64,000 nt of DNA from Bifidobacterium felsineum (lineage in GTDB: Bacteria > Actinomycetota > Actinomycetes > Actinomycetales > Bifidobacteriaceae), in contig NZ_PEBJ01000003.1 of NCBI RefSeq assembly GCF_002802915.1, positions 186,001-250,000 on the forward strand. Direction: 5' to 3'. The translations under genes were made by a program, and so were the position numbers. Below, in pieces: positions 44,818 through 54,327 of the stretch (positions within the stretch are counted from its first letter, which is position 1; every line of letters starts with the position of its first letter). The notes under the pieces were generated by a model. It had not been told where the DNA came from and made no database searches. It was given only the letters and a program-made list of their open reading frames with translations.

Positions 44818-45693
44818 TCACTCTCCGCGGGCGGCCATGATGGTCTGGATTTCGTCCTCGTTGATGCCAACCATGGCCTCGCCGAGGTTCTCGGACAGCT
44901 TGGCAAGCAGGTCGGCATCCTGCCAGTTGGCAGTGGCCTTGACGATGGCGGCGGCGCGCTTGGCCGGGTCGCCGGACTTGAAGATGCCGGAGCCCACGAA
45001 CACGCCTTCGGCGCCGAGTTCCATCATCAGCGCGGCATCGGCTGGGGTGGCCACGCCGCCGGCGGCGAAGTTCACTACGGGCAGGCGACCGTTATCGTGC
45101 ACGTACTTGGCCAGATCGTAAGGTACGGCGAGCTGCTTGGCCGCCTCATATACTTCGTCATCGCGCAGGGAGACGAGCTCGTGAATCTGCTTGTTCATCG
45201 TGCGCATGTGGCGCACGGCCTGAATCACATCACCGGTACCAGGCTCGCCCTTGGTGCGGATCATCGCAGCACCCTCGGCGATACGGCGCAGCGCCTCGCC
45301 CAGGTTCTTGGCACCGCAGACGAACGGCACATCGAACTGGTTCTTATCGATGTGGTAGACATCATCGGCCGGAGAGAGCACTTCGGATTCGTCGATGTAA
45401 TCGATATCGATGGCCTGCAGGATGCGGGCTTCGGCGATGTGGCCGATGCGCACCTTGGCCATGACCGGAATGGAGACGGCCTCCTGAATGCCCTTGATCA
45501 TGGCCGGGTCGCTCATACGGGAGACGCCGCCTGCCGCACGAATGTCGGCGGGAATGCGCTCCAAGGCCATGACCGCGCAAGCGCCCGCATCCTGGGCGAT
45601 CTTCGCCTGCTCCGGCGTGGTAACGTCCATGATTACGCCGCCCTTGAGCATTTGAGCCAGATTTCGGTTGAGTTCTGCGCGATTGCCTGCCAT
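44818..45693 (-). CDS. pdxS: Pyridoxal 5'-phosphate synthase lyase subunit
   Basis: It forms the PLP ring from ribose 5-phosphate, glyceraldehyde 3-phosphate and ammonia within a dodecameric complex with PdxT. 291 residues, highly conserved throughout: [38 protein letters not shown] (active-site Lys), [15 protein letters not shown], and [20 protein letters not shown]. The upstream region has the short inverted repeats CCAAA..TTTGG (45764-45782) and TGGATGGG..CCCATCCA (45780-45815) that could bind the MocR regulator. Confidence 0.97.
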   Translation of the reverse strand: MAGNRAELNRNLAQMLKGGVIMDVTTPEQAKIAQDAGACAVMALERIPADIRAAGGVSRMSDPAMIKGIQEAVSIPVMAKVRIGHIAEARILQAIDIDYIDESEVLSPADDVYHIDKNQFDVPFVCGAKNLGEALRRIAEGAAMIRTKGEPGTGDVIQAVRHMRTMNKQIHELVSLRDDEVYEAAKQLAVPYDLAKYVHDNGRLPVVNFAAGGVATPADAALMMELGAEGVFVGSGIFKSGDPAKRAAAIVKATANWQDADLLAKLSENLGEAMVGINEDEIQTIMAARGE

Positions 45694-45763
45694 TGGTATC
45701 CCCTTCGTTTAAGAGTGAACGTTATCGTCCCGCTTATTATGAGGCGCGCACATACGCACACCA

Positions 45764-45815
45764 CCAAACCAGTCCAATTTGGATGGGGCCAATCGCCGAC
45801 CTCTTCACCCATCCA
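45764..45815. promoter_or_regulatory. Candidate regulator sites upstream of pdxS
   Basis: CCAAACCAGTCCAATTTGG (45764-45782) has 5-bp inverted ends, and TGGATGGG (45780-45787) is inverted at 45808-45815. They lie 70-120 bases before pdxS. No consensus was checked. Confidence 0.3.
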
Positions 45816-45844
45816 ATTCGAATATCTCGAACAAAAGCAATATG

Positions 45845-45880
45845 AAAATGTCTCCTCCGCAAGAGCAAAGGAGACATTTT
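45845..45880 (-). terminator. Terminator of the transglutaminase-like gene
   Basis: AAAATGTCTCCT (45845-45856) pairs perfectly with AGGAGACATTTT (45869-45880). On the minus strand the stem ends in TTTT, 46 bases after the stop of the gene. Confidence 0.75.
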
Positions 45881-45925
45881 GGATCCAACCATGGCGCCAC
45901 GACGTATTACAACATCACAGGCACT

Positions 45926-48736
45926 TTACTGGTAGTCGCCGGTTTCGGAAGCCAACGTCCAGCCTTGGTTCGCGGCGAAGTGATCGGTCACTTCGGCCGG
46001 CTTCTTGAGCTGGTACTTATCAATCGCCGTGCTGCCGTCATCATCCCATGTGGAATCCATGAGCAGCCATTCACCGTTGATGTGCACGTAGTTCCAGGCG
46101 TGAGGAACACTCGTGCCAGACACGGAACCGACTACCACGCGTGAATCCAAACCTGCGGCCTTGGCCAGAACCTGGTACGCGTAGGCATACGACATGCACA
46201 CACCCTTACCGCTGACCACGCCGTACACGCTCCACGCATTCGGATACTGCTTCATGCCTTCGTCGTTTTCGAATGCATTGCCGCTGCTATCGCGACCTCC
46301 TACGGCATTGGCCGCATCAATGTCGTATTCCATCTTGCCAGCGAGGAACTGATCGATGGCGATGGCTTTATCGCTGTCGGAACCTTGGAATTGCCCTTTG
46401 GCGGAGTTCACCAGATTCTCGACTTCCTGCTGGCGCTGCTTATAGTCATCCGGATACTTGACCCACATCACTGTCTTGTTGCCGTTCTTGCGAACCGTGT
46501 AGTTCACTCGATCAGAAACCGTGGCGATGTACGGGTTCTGGTACAGCACTTCAGTCATCACATCCTGCGTGCTGGTCTGGTACTCATCATTGGCATACTT
46601 GGTGATGTCAATCACCTCGTGGCCGTTGAGGATGTTGTTGGCCAGATACTTGCCGAAATCAGTGGACGCGAAGTTGTAGAGCGGGGATTCCTTGGTGTCG
46701 GAATCAATCTTCTTCGTGTCATATCCGGTCCAGTCCGTCTTGCCGACCGAATTCAATCGGTCAAGCACACCGCCGGCCTTGGGCAGCGCATCGGTGGCGG
46801 CCTTGGTGATTTGGCTGAAGGTCTGGGTCAAATCACCTTCGTAGTACACGTTTCCGGTGTTTTTGATCTTGGTGCCGGGCGCGCTGTAGGTGAATTGCCA
46901 ACCATTCCTGCCATTGCTGGTCAGATCGCTGAATTCGCTGGGCACTGCCACCGTGGCACCGTTCGCCATTTCCACGAACGTGTACACGTAGGCCTGCATG
47001 TCTTCTTCCACAGTGTTGCCTTCACCGAAGACGCCCTTCAGGCCATAGCTCCATTGAGAGGTCTGCGCCTGCGTCGCTTGACCAATCGGAATGGTAGGCA
47101 CCAGATCATTGGCATCGACTGCATGCCAGCGGCCTTCATGACCGTCCTTATCGACAGCCGTGACCACGATATATAGTTTGCCGGCCGAATCGGCATCCCA
47201 TGAACCGCCTGCATCCTGCAGTATTTCAGCACAGTATTCATGCGTGGATTTCTGGCACTGCTCAATAGTGTCCTGGCTTTCCACGGCAAGGGATTGGAAG
47301 GCCATGTTCTGCTTTAAGACGCTGGTGCCGAGCGTATCGTCCTTATATTCCTTCGGCTTGTCATAGTCGGCGGAGAGCAGCTCAGTCTTGGTGCTGGATC
47401 CGATTTTCTTGATGGACCGCGTCGCCGGCATGTAATTTTCGTCGCCGTCCTTGCCGATCGCCTTACGCGTAATGTACACGTACACGTTGTACGACTTCGC
47501 ACCGTCAACCTTGTCCCAGGAGATATCGACGCCGCCATCTTTGTTGACCACGGGTGTCACGTTGTTCACCTGCGGCAGACGGGTGATATCCGTATGCTCC
47601 TTGACGCGGAAGAACTGCACGATGGGCTTGGCGAGCTTCTTGCCGTTCGCGCCCACGTATTGCACGTAGTAGTAACCATCCGATGGCAGGAAGCCGTGCT
47701 CCTTGGCGATGGAGTTGCCATGCTGCATGTCTTTCGGCAAATCCATGCTGCCGGACAGGGTGATGGTTCCGGCGCCTTCCTTCTCATCAAACGGCTCGGT
47801 GGCAATCGTCGTTGTGGGCACTGGCACGCCGAATGAGGAATCCTGGTAGACGCGAGCACAATCATCAAGGCTCAGATCAACGCCTGTCATCTGAGCCTCG
47901 CCCCATTTGACATTGTCTTTGATCTTGACCGGATCCTTCATGATGAGTTCGAACTCATAATAGGTATCTACGGCAATGGGGTCCTTGAACTGGTATTTGT
48001 CGCTCGGCATGCCGGCATAGGCTTGCTCTTTGGTAGGCATGGTGGAGTCGGCCATGATGCCATCGATGGCGCCATCCGCTTTCATCATGTAGTAGCCGCC
48101 GACGCTGACGACGCCGAATACCAACGCTAGTACGGCAACGATAGCGATAACGATGATCAACCATTTCGGCTTGCGCTTCTGGCCTTTGGGCTTTGCTTGT
48201 TTGCTTTGCTTGGCCTTGTGCGATGTGCTTTGGCCATTGGGCTGCGTTTGGCCTGGGTAGGCAGGCTGCTGGAGCTGTGGCTGGTAGGGCTGCTGCGTAG
48301 GATAGACGAACTGCTGCTGGGGCGGTTGCCCAGGCTGGGTCGGCTGCGCGGTTTGGTATTGCGGATACTGCTGATATTGCTGGGGCTGTGGATATTGCAG
48401 CTGGCCTTGTGTTTGCCCCTGTGGATATTGCGGCTGCTGCGGGTATTGGGAAGGCTGTTGCCACTGCCCTTGTGGCTGCGCATAGGGCTGCTGGCTCGGT
48501 TGATGCTGAGGATACTGCTGCGTCGGATATTGCGGCTGGGCGTATTGTCCCGGCTGATACTGCGGCTGCCCAGGCTGTGGCTGCTGGTCATATTGATGGT
48601 ATTGACCATATTGCCCGTTTTGGCTTTGGTATGGCTGCTGATTCGCAGCAGCGTTCTGCCTGGATCCTTGTTGCCATGGCGCCGGTTGAGGCTGGGATTG
48701 CTGATTGCCGTCGTTGTCAGGTTGCTGCGATTCCAC
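45926..48736 (-). CDS. Membrane-anchored transglutaminase-like protein with Gln/Pro-rich N-terminus
   Basis: 936 residues. Residues 1 to about 165 are almost entirely Gln, Pro, Tyr, Gly and Ser in degenerate short repeats (for example YQPGQYAQPQYPTQQYPQ). A Lys-rich stretch is followed by one membrane helix (about 190-213, WLIIVIAIVAVLALVFGVVS). The long outer part has Ig/fibronectin-like segments. The C-terminal transglutaminase core has Cys in GKGVCMSYAYAYQ (about 847), His in SVPHAWNYVH (about 879) and Asp in LLMDSTWDDD (about 893), so a papain-like triad is intact. Cross-linking, peptidase or cell-wall roles are all possible. Gln/Pro-rich leaders occur in other actinobacterial membrane proteins. 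It is monocistronic. Confidence 0.85.
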   Translation of the reverse strand: MESQQPDNDGNQQSQPQPAPWQQGSRQNAAANQQPYQSQNGQYGQYHQYDQQPQPGQPQYQPGQYAQPQYPTQQYPQHQPSQQPYAQPQGQWQQPSQYPQQPQYPQGQTQGQLQYPQPQQYQQYPQYQTAQPTQPGQPPQQQFVYPTQQPYQPQLQQPAYPGQTQPNGQSTSHKAKQSKQAKPKGQKRKPKWLIIVIAIVAVLALVFGVVSVGGYYMMKADGAIDGIMADSTMPTKEQAYAGMPSDKYQFKDPIAVDTYYEFELIMKDPVKIKDNVKWGEAQMTGVDLSLDDCARVYQDSSFGVPVPTTTIATEPFDEKEGAGTITLSGSMDLPKDMQHGNSIAKEHGFLPSDGYYYVQYVGANGKKLAKPIVQFFRVKEHTDITRLPQVNNVTPVVNKDGGVDISWDKVDGAKSYNVYVYITRKAIGKDGDENYMPATRSIKKIGSSTKTELLSADYDKPKEYKDDTLGTSVLKQNMAFQSLAVESQDTIEQCQKSTHEYCAEILQDAGGSWDADSAGKLYIVVTAVDKDGHEGRWHAVDANDLVPTIPIGQATQAQTSQWSYGLKGVFGEGNTVEEDMQAYVYTFVEMANGATVAVPSEFSDLTSNGRNGWQFTYSAPGTKIKNTGNVYYEGDLTQTFSQITKAATDALPKAGGVLDRLNSVGKTDWTGYDTKKIDSDTKESPLYNFASTDFGKYLANNILNGHEVIDITKYANDEYQTSTQDVMTEVLYQNPYIATVSDRVNYTVRKNGNKTVMWVKYPDDYKQRQQEVENLVNSAKGQFQGSDSDKAIAIDQFLAGKMEYDIDAANAVGGRDSSGNAFENDEGMKQYPNAWSVYGVVSGKGVCMSYAYAYQVLAKAAGLDSRVVVGSVSGTSVPHAWNYVHINGEWLLMDSTWDDDGSTAIDKYQLKKPAEVTDHFAANQGWTLASETGDYQ

Positions 48737-48915
48737 TGTGACTCGCCCTTCTCATTACCCCGAAACAATGCGCCCGGGAACCCCTTTGTCGGTATGCGCA
48801 ACGTGACTCTTCTCACGTTTGCACACGAGCTTAGCACTGATGACTATGCTCCAACACCCCCTGCTGGTTGTGGTCGCATCCCCTAGAGCAACGGCATGGC
48901 CTTGAATTCGGCCGA

Positions 48916-51006
48916 CTAGCCGATCGTATTGCCATAGACCTGTGCCTGCAGGTCCTTGCGTGCGGTTTCCATACGGGTGATTTGACCGAGAAGCGCGATC
49001 TTCTCCTCACCGTCAGGCAGCTGCGCCATGCGGCGCTTGGCCAAACCGATTTGGCGCATGAAGCCCATGTCCAACAGTCGGGTGAGTAATTCGGCAGCAT
49101 ACCGTTGTTCTTCCTTGGTAGCGGGACGCAACTGCACCGCCGCGGCATTGCCCGGAACATTCGGCTGCGCAGGCTGAGCCCCGTTACCGGTATCATCTCC
49201 CGGCAATGGGAGTGGCATGACGGCGAGCTCATTGATTACCTGGTTGAGCATAGGGCCGCCGGCCTTGGTGAGGTTATGCATCCATAGGCCTTGGGGAGTG
49301 TCATCGGAAGGCAATCCTCCAGCCGCTGCAATCGCCTGGAACAGCGTACGGAACACCGGACTCATGAAGTGATCGATAGTCAGTTGGCCGAACATCGTAC
49401 GATCTATGGCGCGCGGCACTTGAATCAGTGTAGCCATGAACTGCTGTTCGGCGATGAATACGGCATCGTCAATCTTGAAATACGCCTGTTCCTTGGCGTC
49501 CTGACGTTCCAATGCCTTGCGCGCCGCGGGATTGGCGTACGGATTCGTGCCCGGTTCAACACGTGGAGCTTCGTTCTGGAAACGGCGTTTGGCGGCGTAT
49601 GCGTCTTCATCGCGCACATGCATCTGACGGCGTGCGCTCATCACCTCGCGGCGCATCACCTCCAGATCCATGCCAATACGCCCCGCGGCCTTGCGCGCGT
49701 ACGCATCCCAAAGCGAACGGTCTCGGATTTGCGCGACCAGTGGTGCAACGGCCTTCATCGCCCCCACTTGGCCAGGCGTGTAGGTCAGGTCGAAGCGCGC
49801 AATGGCGGCGTCAATCACGAAATCATACAGCGGCTTGGCATGGGCGATCAGCGAACGTACCGCTTCGTTGCCTCGTTCGATTCTCAAGTCGCAAGGGTCG
49901 AGATTGTCATCGGCCACAGCCACAAACGTCTGGGAAAGGAAGGCCGAGTCCAATCCGAACGCATGCAATGCGGCTTTCTGACCGGCCGCATCGCCATCGA
50001 ATGTGAATACGATGCGCGAGCTCAACGGTTGGTCCTTGACCTTGAGCGGACCAACCAATTGCACGGCTCCCAGCGAATCATCGGCGATAAGTCGACGTAC
50101 GATTTTCGCGTGTTCGGCACCGAATGCGGTGCCACAGGTGGCGATGGCTGTATCGATGCCAGCCAGATGCATGGCCATCACATCGGTATAGCCTTCGACG
50201 ATCACCACCTGGCGTTTCTTCACAATCGCGGACTTGGCCAAATCGATGCCGTACAGCACTTGGGTTTTGCGATACAGCTGCGTGTCCGGCGTATTGATGT
50301 ATTTCGCCGCGATCTGATCATCCTCATATAGTTTGCGAGCGCCGAAGCCGAGCGTGCGGCCGGTCGAATCGCGAATCGGCCAGGTCACGCGACCGCGGAA
50401 GTAGTCGTAAATACCGCGCTGACCTTGGCGAGCCAAGCCGGCGTCGAGAATCTCCTTTTGCGTAAAGCCTTTGGAAGCCAGATGACGTACGAGGTTATCC
50501 CAGCCCTGTGGAGCGTATCCACAGCCGAACCGTTCGCAGTCAGCCTGCGAGAAGTTGCGTCCTCCGAGCAGCTTGCGCGCGGGCAATGCTTCCTGAGTCA
50601 GAATCTGGGAGACGAAGAACCGTTGTGCTTCCTCGCACGCCTCCAGCAGTCGCGTGCGCTTGGAACCCGTGCCGTCCGGATGGCCTGTGCCATTGCCACT
50701 GTTCTCGTAATGCAGTTCGATGTGATACTTGTCGGCAAGTAGTTCCACCGCTTCGCGGAAGTCGATGTTTTCGGACTGCTCCACATATTTGAAGACGTCG
50801 CCGCCCAGACCGCAGCCGAAGCAATGCCAGACGCCGAGTGAGGGGCGTACATTGAAGCTGCCGGTCTTCTCGTCGTGGAAGGGGCACAGGCCAACATAGG
50901 TGCCGGTTCCGGAAGGTTTCAACGTTACGGTCGCGGATACGATGTCATACAGGTCCGCGGCGGCGCGCACCTTCTCAACGTCTTCTTTCTTAATCATCCC
51001 GACCAT
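48916..51006 (-). CDS. dnaG: DNA primase
   Basis: It makes RNA primers for replication. 696 residues. The N-terminal zinc finger is CPFHDEKTG with CFGCGLGGD; the RNA polymerase core includes ILDAGLARQGQRGIYDYF; the TOPRIM acidic motif is VVIVEGYTDVMAMH with FTFDGDAAGQKAALHAF. The C-terminal region (from about 500) is the poorly conserved helicase-interaction part and ends in a predicted coiled region. A second possible start is the ATG at 50997; neither has a strong ribosome site. It follows dgt, as is common in actinobacteria, across a strong hairpin. Confidence 0.96.
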   Translation of the reverse strand: MVGMIKKEDVEKVRAAADLYDIVSATVTLKPSGTGTYVGLCPFHDEKTGSFNVRPSLGVWHCFGCGLGGDVFKYVEQSENIDFREAVELLADKYHIELHYENSGNGTGHPDGTGSKRTRLLEACEEAQRFFVSQILTQEALPARKLLGGRNFSQADCERFGCGYAPQGWDNLVRHLASKGFTQKEILDAGLARQGQRGIYDYFRGRVTWPIRDSTGRTLGFGARKLYEDDQIAAKYINTPDTQLYRKTQVLYGIDLAKSAIVKKRQVVIVEGYTDVMAMHLAGIDTAIATCGTAFGAEHAKIVRRLIADDSLGAVQLVGPLKVKDQPLSSRIVFTFDGDAAGQKAALHAFGLDSAFLSQTFVAVADDNLDPCDLRIERGNEAVRSLIAHAKPLYDFVIDAAIARFDLTYTPGQVGAMKAVAPLVAQIRDRSLWDAYARKAAGRIGMDLEVMRREVMSARRQMHVRDEDAYAAKRRFQNEAPRVEPGTNPYANPAARKALERQDAKEQAYFKIDDAVFIAEQQFMATLIQVPRAIDRTMFGQLTIDHFMSPVFRTLFQAIAAAGGLPSDDTPQGLWMHNLTKAGGPMLNQVINELAVMPLPLPGDDTGNGAQPAQPNVPGNAAAVQLRPATKEEQRYAAELLTRLLDMGFMRQIGLAKRRMAQLPDGEEKIALLGQITRMETARKDLQAQVYGNTIG

Positions 51007-51080
51007 AGTTCTCTAGACTACCGCCTGATTGCGGACAGGGTAAATTTTTACCCTCCTCGATCCTCCCTCCTTCTCCTTTT

Positions 51081-51127
51081 CCTCGCCAAACGTACACTGA
51101 CGCGCTGTAAGCGTACGTTTGGCGAGG
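51081..51127. other. Perfect 15-bp stem between dgt and dnaG
   Basis: CCTCGCCAAACGTAC (51081-51095) pairs with its exact complement at 51113-51127. On the minus strand no T run follows but a purine-rich stretch does, so it may be a partial terminator or processing site rather than a full stop. Confidence 0.55.
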
Positions 51128-51133
51128 TAAGTC

Positions 51134-52420
51134 TCAGCACAGAATCGAATGTAATGCCAAGGCGGAGCCGTCGGTCAGAGAGGCGACCTGATCGATGGCC
51201 ACACGCAGACGTTCATCATCATTGGTGCACTCATTCCAATCAGCCAGGAACTGGCTTTCCAACGCGTCTGAAGGAGCCGGGGAATCAGCCATCAGCACGT
51301 CGATCAGGTCCTCGACGATCTTCAACTCCTCTTGATGGAATGGCTCGCGTTCGCGCGGTGCCATAACGAAGTACACGGCGATGCCTTTAAGCGCCACGAT
51401 CTCGTAATTAGTCTCCTCGGGAATCACGATATTCGCGGAATACCGTGTCAATGGACCTTCCCCATAGGTGTCTCTCGTGGCGGTTTCCACCGACCAGCAG
51501 AACCGGCCAATCAAATCCGAGGTGATGTTCTTAAGCTGTGCCAACGCCTGACGAGACCCATTGAAATGCGCGGGGAACACATGCTCACGGCGGAATCGCA
51601 TAAACGCGGCAAGCAGCTTATCGGCATCCCATTTCGTGCCGTACCATGCGCGCGTCTGCTCGATGATGTGATCGAGAATCTGTGGATCGGCCAGCACAAT
51701 CGGATCGAATGCGCCGGTGGCGATGGAGTCCTCCACATCGTGCACCGAGTAGGCGATGTCGTCGGAAAGATCCATGATCTGGCATTCCATCGGCTTGGTG
51801 GCCTTGGGAGCGTTGCGCTTCAGCCACCGGAATACAGGCTCATCGTCCGGATAGACGCAGAATTTCTTGGATCGCTCCCCTTTTGGATGCTGGTCGGCTT
51901 CGGCCAGGGTCCACGGATATTTGACTGCGGCGTCCAAAGCCGCACGCGTCAGATTGACACCAGCGGAACGTCCATCCGGGTGGAATACTTTGGGTTCCAA
52001 ACGTGTCAAGATGCGCAGGGTTTGGGCGTTGCCTTCGAACCCACCGATGTTTTTTGCGATTTCGGCAAGTGCGCGCTCGCCGTTATGGCCGAACGGCGGA
52101 TGACCGAGATCATGAGCAAGGCAGGCACAGTCAACCACATCCGGATCGCAGCCAAGCAGTGCACCGATCTGCCGGCCGATTTGGGCGACTTCCAGCGTAT
52201 GGGTCAAACGGGTTCTGGCGAAATCATCGGTTCCGGCAATCAGAATCTGGCTTTTGGCACCGAGTCGTCTCAGGGCCGAAGAGTGAATCAGCCGCGCGCG
52301 ATCTCGTTCGAAAGCGGTGCGAGATTTCGATTTCGGTGGTTCGGGGGCCCAGCGCTCCTCGTCAAAAGCGCTGTATCCCTCGTTGACCAGTACTGTTTCC
52401 CCATCCCGCGTTGTTTCCAT
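51134..52420 (-). CDS. dgt: Deoxyguanosinetriphosphate triphosphohydrolase-like protein (HD domain)
   Basis: 428 residues. It probably hydrolyses dNTPs to nucleosides and tripolyphosphate. The HD-domain metal ligands are visible: His in TRLTHTLEVAQIG, His-Asp in CLAHDLGHPPFGHNGE, and a later Asp in MDLSDDIAYSVHDVEDS. The length matches the dGTPase family type 2 common in actinobacteria. It lies directly before dnaG, as in mycobacteria, implying a link between nucleotide control and replication. The start has no clear ribosome site; ATG 52420 is the first codon that gives the family N-terminus. Confidence 0.93.
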   Translation of the reverse strand: METTRDGETVLVNEGYSAFDEERWAPEPPKSKSRTAFERDRARLIHSSALRRLGAKSQILIAGTDDFARTRLTHTLEVAQIGRQIGALLGCDPDVVDCACLAHDLGHPPFGHNGERALAEIAKNIGGFEGNAQTLRILTRLEPKVFHPDGRSAGVNLTRAALDAAVKYPWTLAEADQHPKGERSKKFCVYPDDEPVFRWLKRNAPKATKPMECQIMDLSDDIAYSVHDVEDSIATGAFDPIVLADPQILDHIIEQTRAWYGTKWDADKLLAAFMRFRREHVFPAHFNGSRQALAQLKNITSDLIGRFCWSVETATRDTYGEGPLTRYSANIVIPEETNYEIVALKGIAVYFVMAPREREPFHQEELKIVEDLIDVLMADSPAPSDALESQFLADWNECTNDDERLRVAIDQVASLTDGSALALHSILC

Positions 52421-52504
52421 AACGCCATAGTACGAAAACGAGGTAACTTTGTTTGGCTACAGCTGAACAGCGCCAGAATTTCCGGAAGGAAATCCCTCGT
52501 CCTC

Positions 52505-52666
52505 AAATTTTGGACACTGAGTATCCGGCAGCGTCCATATTTCAGGAGCCCACCCTTGCTTATCTGAATTTTGGACGCTGCCTCATTCTGAACGTCCGTA
52601 TTTTAGGGTGTTACGGTCATTCTTCCGAATTTTGGATGCTGAGATTCTGTCAGTGTCCAAAATTCG
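52505..52666. repeat. Array of three palindromic repeats
   Basis: Units begin at 52505, 52566 and 52626 (61 and 60 bp apart). Each starts AATTTTGGAC(A/G)CTG-like and closes with the inverted CAG(C/T)GTCCA-like arm: 52505-52519/52529-52543, 52566-52580/52590-52605, 52626-52641/52651-52666. The third stem is nearly perfect. Confidence 0.8.
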
Positions 52667-52689
52667 GGTAATTCACCGTTGTCAACCTT

Positions 52690-54048
52690 TTACAGCAAGG
52701 TAGAAGCGTCGAGCTTCGCCAGATCTTCGGGCGGCAACACCTCAGAAGCATGCTCATAGAGGCGCGGGATACGGTTCCTCAGGCAGGTGAAGATCTCATA
52801 GCTGATGGTGCCAGCGGCTCGAGCCCAATCATCGGCGGTCGGTTCGGCGAAGTCCTCGCCACGGCCGGGGCCAAACAGCTCCACCGTGTCACCCTCGTGC
52901 ACACCCAGTTCGGCGGCGGAACCGTGCAGGTCCACGATGAACTGATCCATGCACACACGACCGCACACGCGCAGCAAACGCGGACCGGCGGTGGTCATGA
53001 AGCGCACCGGGCCGCCTTCCTTCTCCACATGCTTGGCGCCTTCCATATCAAAGCCGGAAGCCGAACGGTGGATGCCGTCCGCATAGCCGAGCGGCACGAT
53101 GGCGGTAGAAGTATTGTCTGGCGTCAGATAGGTGCGGCCATAGGAGATGCCGTGGCCGGCTTCCACATCCTTGACCGTACCGAGCTGGGCCTGCAGACGC
53201 ATGGCCGGCGTCAGATGCCAGTCGCGCGGGGTGCCCATGGCCGGGTCGGGCTCGTAGCCGTACAGGCCGATGCCCGGGCGAGTCAACTCGAAGTGAATCT
53301 CCGGACGATCCAGCGTGGCCGCGGTGTTGGCCAAGTGGCGAATCTCTGGCGGAATGCCAGCTGCCTCCATACGGCGGGTGAAGTCCTTGAACGTTTCGAT
53401 CTGGCGGTCGGTGGAAGCCACAAATTCCGGCACATCCGGAGAATCAGCCACTGCCAAGTGACTCCACTGGCCAATAATCTGGATTACGCCTTCCTTCGCG
53501 AGCGGCACCAGCTTGGCGAGCGCCGCCTCGAATCCAGCGGGAGTAAAACCGTTGCGGCCAAAGCCGGAATCGACCTTGACATGCACGCGGGCCGGTTTGC
53601 CAAGCTGACGTGCAGCGGCAGCCACGGCATCGATACCAGGCAGCGAGCCCACGGACACATCGATATCGGCAGCGATCAGCTCGTCGAACGGAACCTCGGT
53701 GCCGTTGTAGACCCAAGTCAGAATATGGCAGCGGTCGGGGCCGATGCCGAGCTTGCGCAGCAGTAGCGCCTCATGCGATTGCGCGGTACCGAGCCACGTC
53801 GCGCCACCCGCCAAAGCGGCCAGAGCAGATGGCAGCAGACCATGGCCATATGCGTCCGCCTTCACCACGCCCATCACCGCAGTACCGGAGTTCGGCCCGC
53901 CGACCACGGAGACCAAGTGGGCCATGTTGTCCCGCAAGGCTTTCAGATCCACAATGGCCTGTGCGGGGTATTGGCGACGGGCGGCCGCGTAATTGGCCTT
54001 ACCCTGTTCGCCGGAAAAACTGATTTCAGGTGCTGCATTCATGCTCAT
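52690..54048 (-). CDS. alr: Alanine racemase
   Basis: A PLP enzyme giving D-alanine for peptidoglycan. 452 residues, longer than the usual 360-380 because of a leader of about 30 residues and a longer C-terminus. The PLP Lys is in MGVVKADAYGHGLLPSA, the second catalytic base (Tyr) in GHGISYGRTYLTPDN, and CGRVCMDQFIVDL gives the Met-Asp loop. The ATG at 54048 has AGGGA close by; an ATG two codons later is possible. Monocistronic. Confidence 0.95.
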   Translation of the reverse strand: MSMNAAPEISFSGEQGKANYAAARRQYPAQAIVDLKALRDNMAHLVSVVGGPNSGTAVMGVVKADAYGHGLLPSALAALAGGATWLGTAQSHEALLLRKLGIGPDRCHILTWVYNGTEVPFDELIAADIDVSVGSLPGIDAVAAAARQLGKPARVHVKVDSGFGRNGFTPAGFEAALAKLVPLAKEGVIQIIGQWSHLAVADSPDVPEFVASTDRQIETFKDFTRRMEAAGIPPEIRHLANTAATLDRPEIHFELTRPGIGLYGYEPDPAMGTPRDWHLTPAMRLQAQLGTVKDVEAGHGISYGRTYLTPDNTSTAIVPLGYADGIHRSASGFDMEGAKHVEKEGGPVRFMTTAGPRLLRVCGRVCMDQFIVDLHGSAAELGVHEGDTVELFGPGRGEDFAEPTADDWARAAGTISYEIFTCLRNRIPRLYEHASEVLPPEDLAKLDASTLL

Positions 54049-54327
54049 GAGTCCCTATTCTTGCGCGACAATATGACGTGCGGGCGTTGAAACCACGTTT
54101 CAGCAAACTTTGAACGAAAAGTAACCCAAAAGTTACACATCAAGGACTTTTATCGTGAACGCGTAACAATATTGTCCGCGCAGGCAGCGTACACTGTGCA
54201 AACTATACGGTTCTACCGCGATTCGATTGATTACGCGAACCGTTGTTGATTCCCGGCGTTGAGGCGTGCCGGGATCCCGGAAATCCGTCCGGTTTAGCCC
54301 CATAAACCAAGTTCATGAGAGAAGAAC
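54049..54327. other. Divergent region between alr and the amino-acid permease
   Basis: No gene is seen. It holds GTAAC..GTTAC (54122-54137 area), ACAATATTGT (about 54167), the hairpin TCCCGGC/GCCGGGA (54251-54257/54268-54274) and an overlapping CCGGGATCCCGG palindrome. The last could form a leader hairpin of the permease transcript. No known riboswitch pattern was recognised. Confidence 0.4.

Noticed and set aside
44178..44918. Longer PdxT with 34 extra residues
   Set aside because: The extension overlaps the end of pdxS in another frame, and the ATG at 44816 directly after the pdxS stop gives the family N-terminus.
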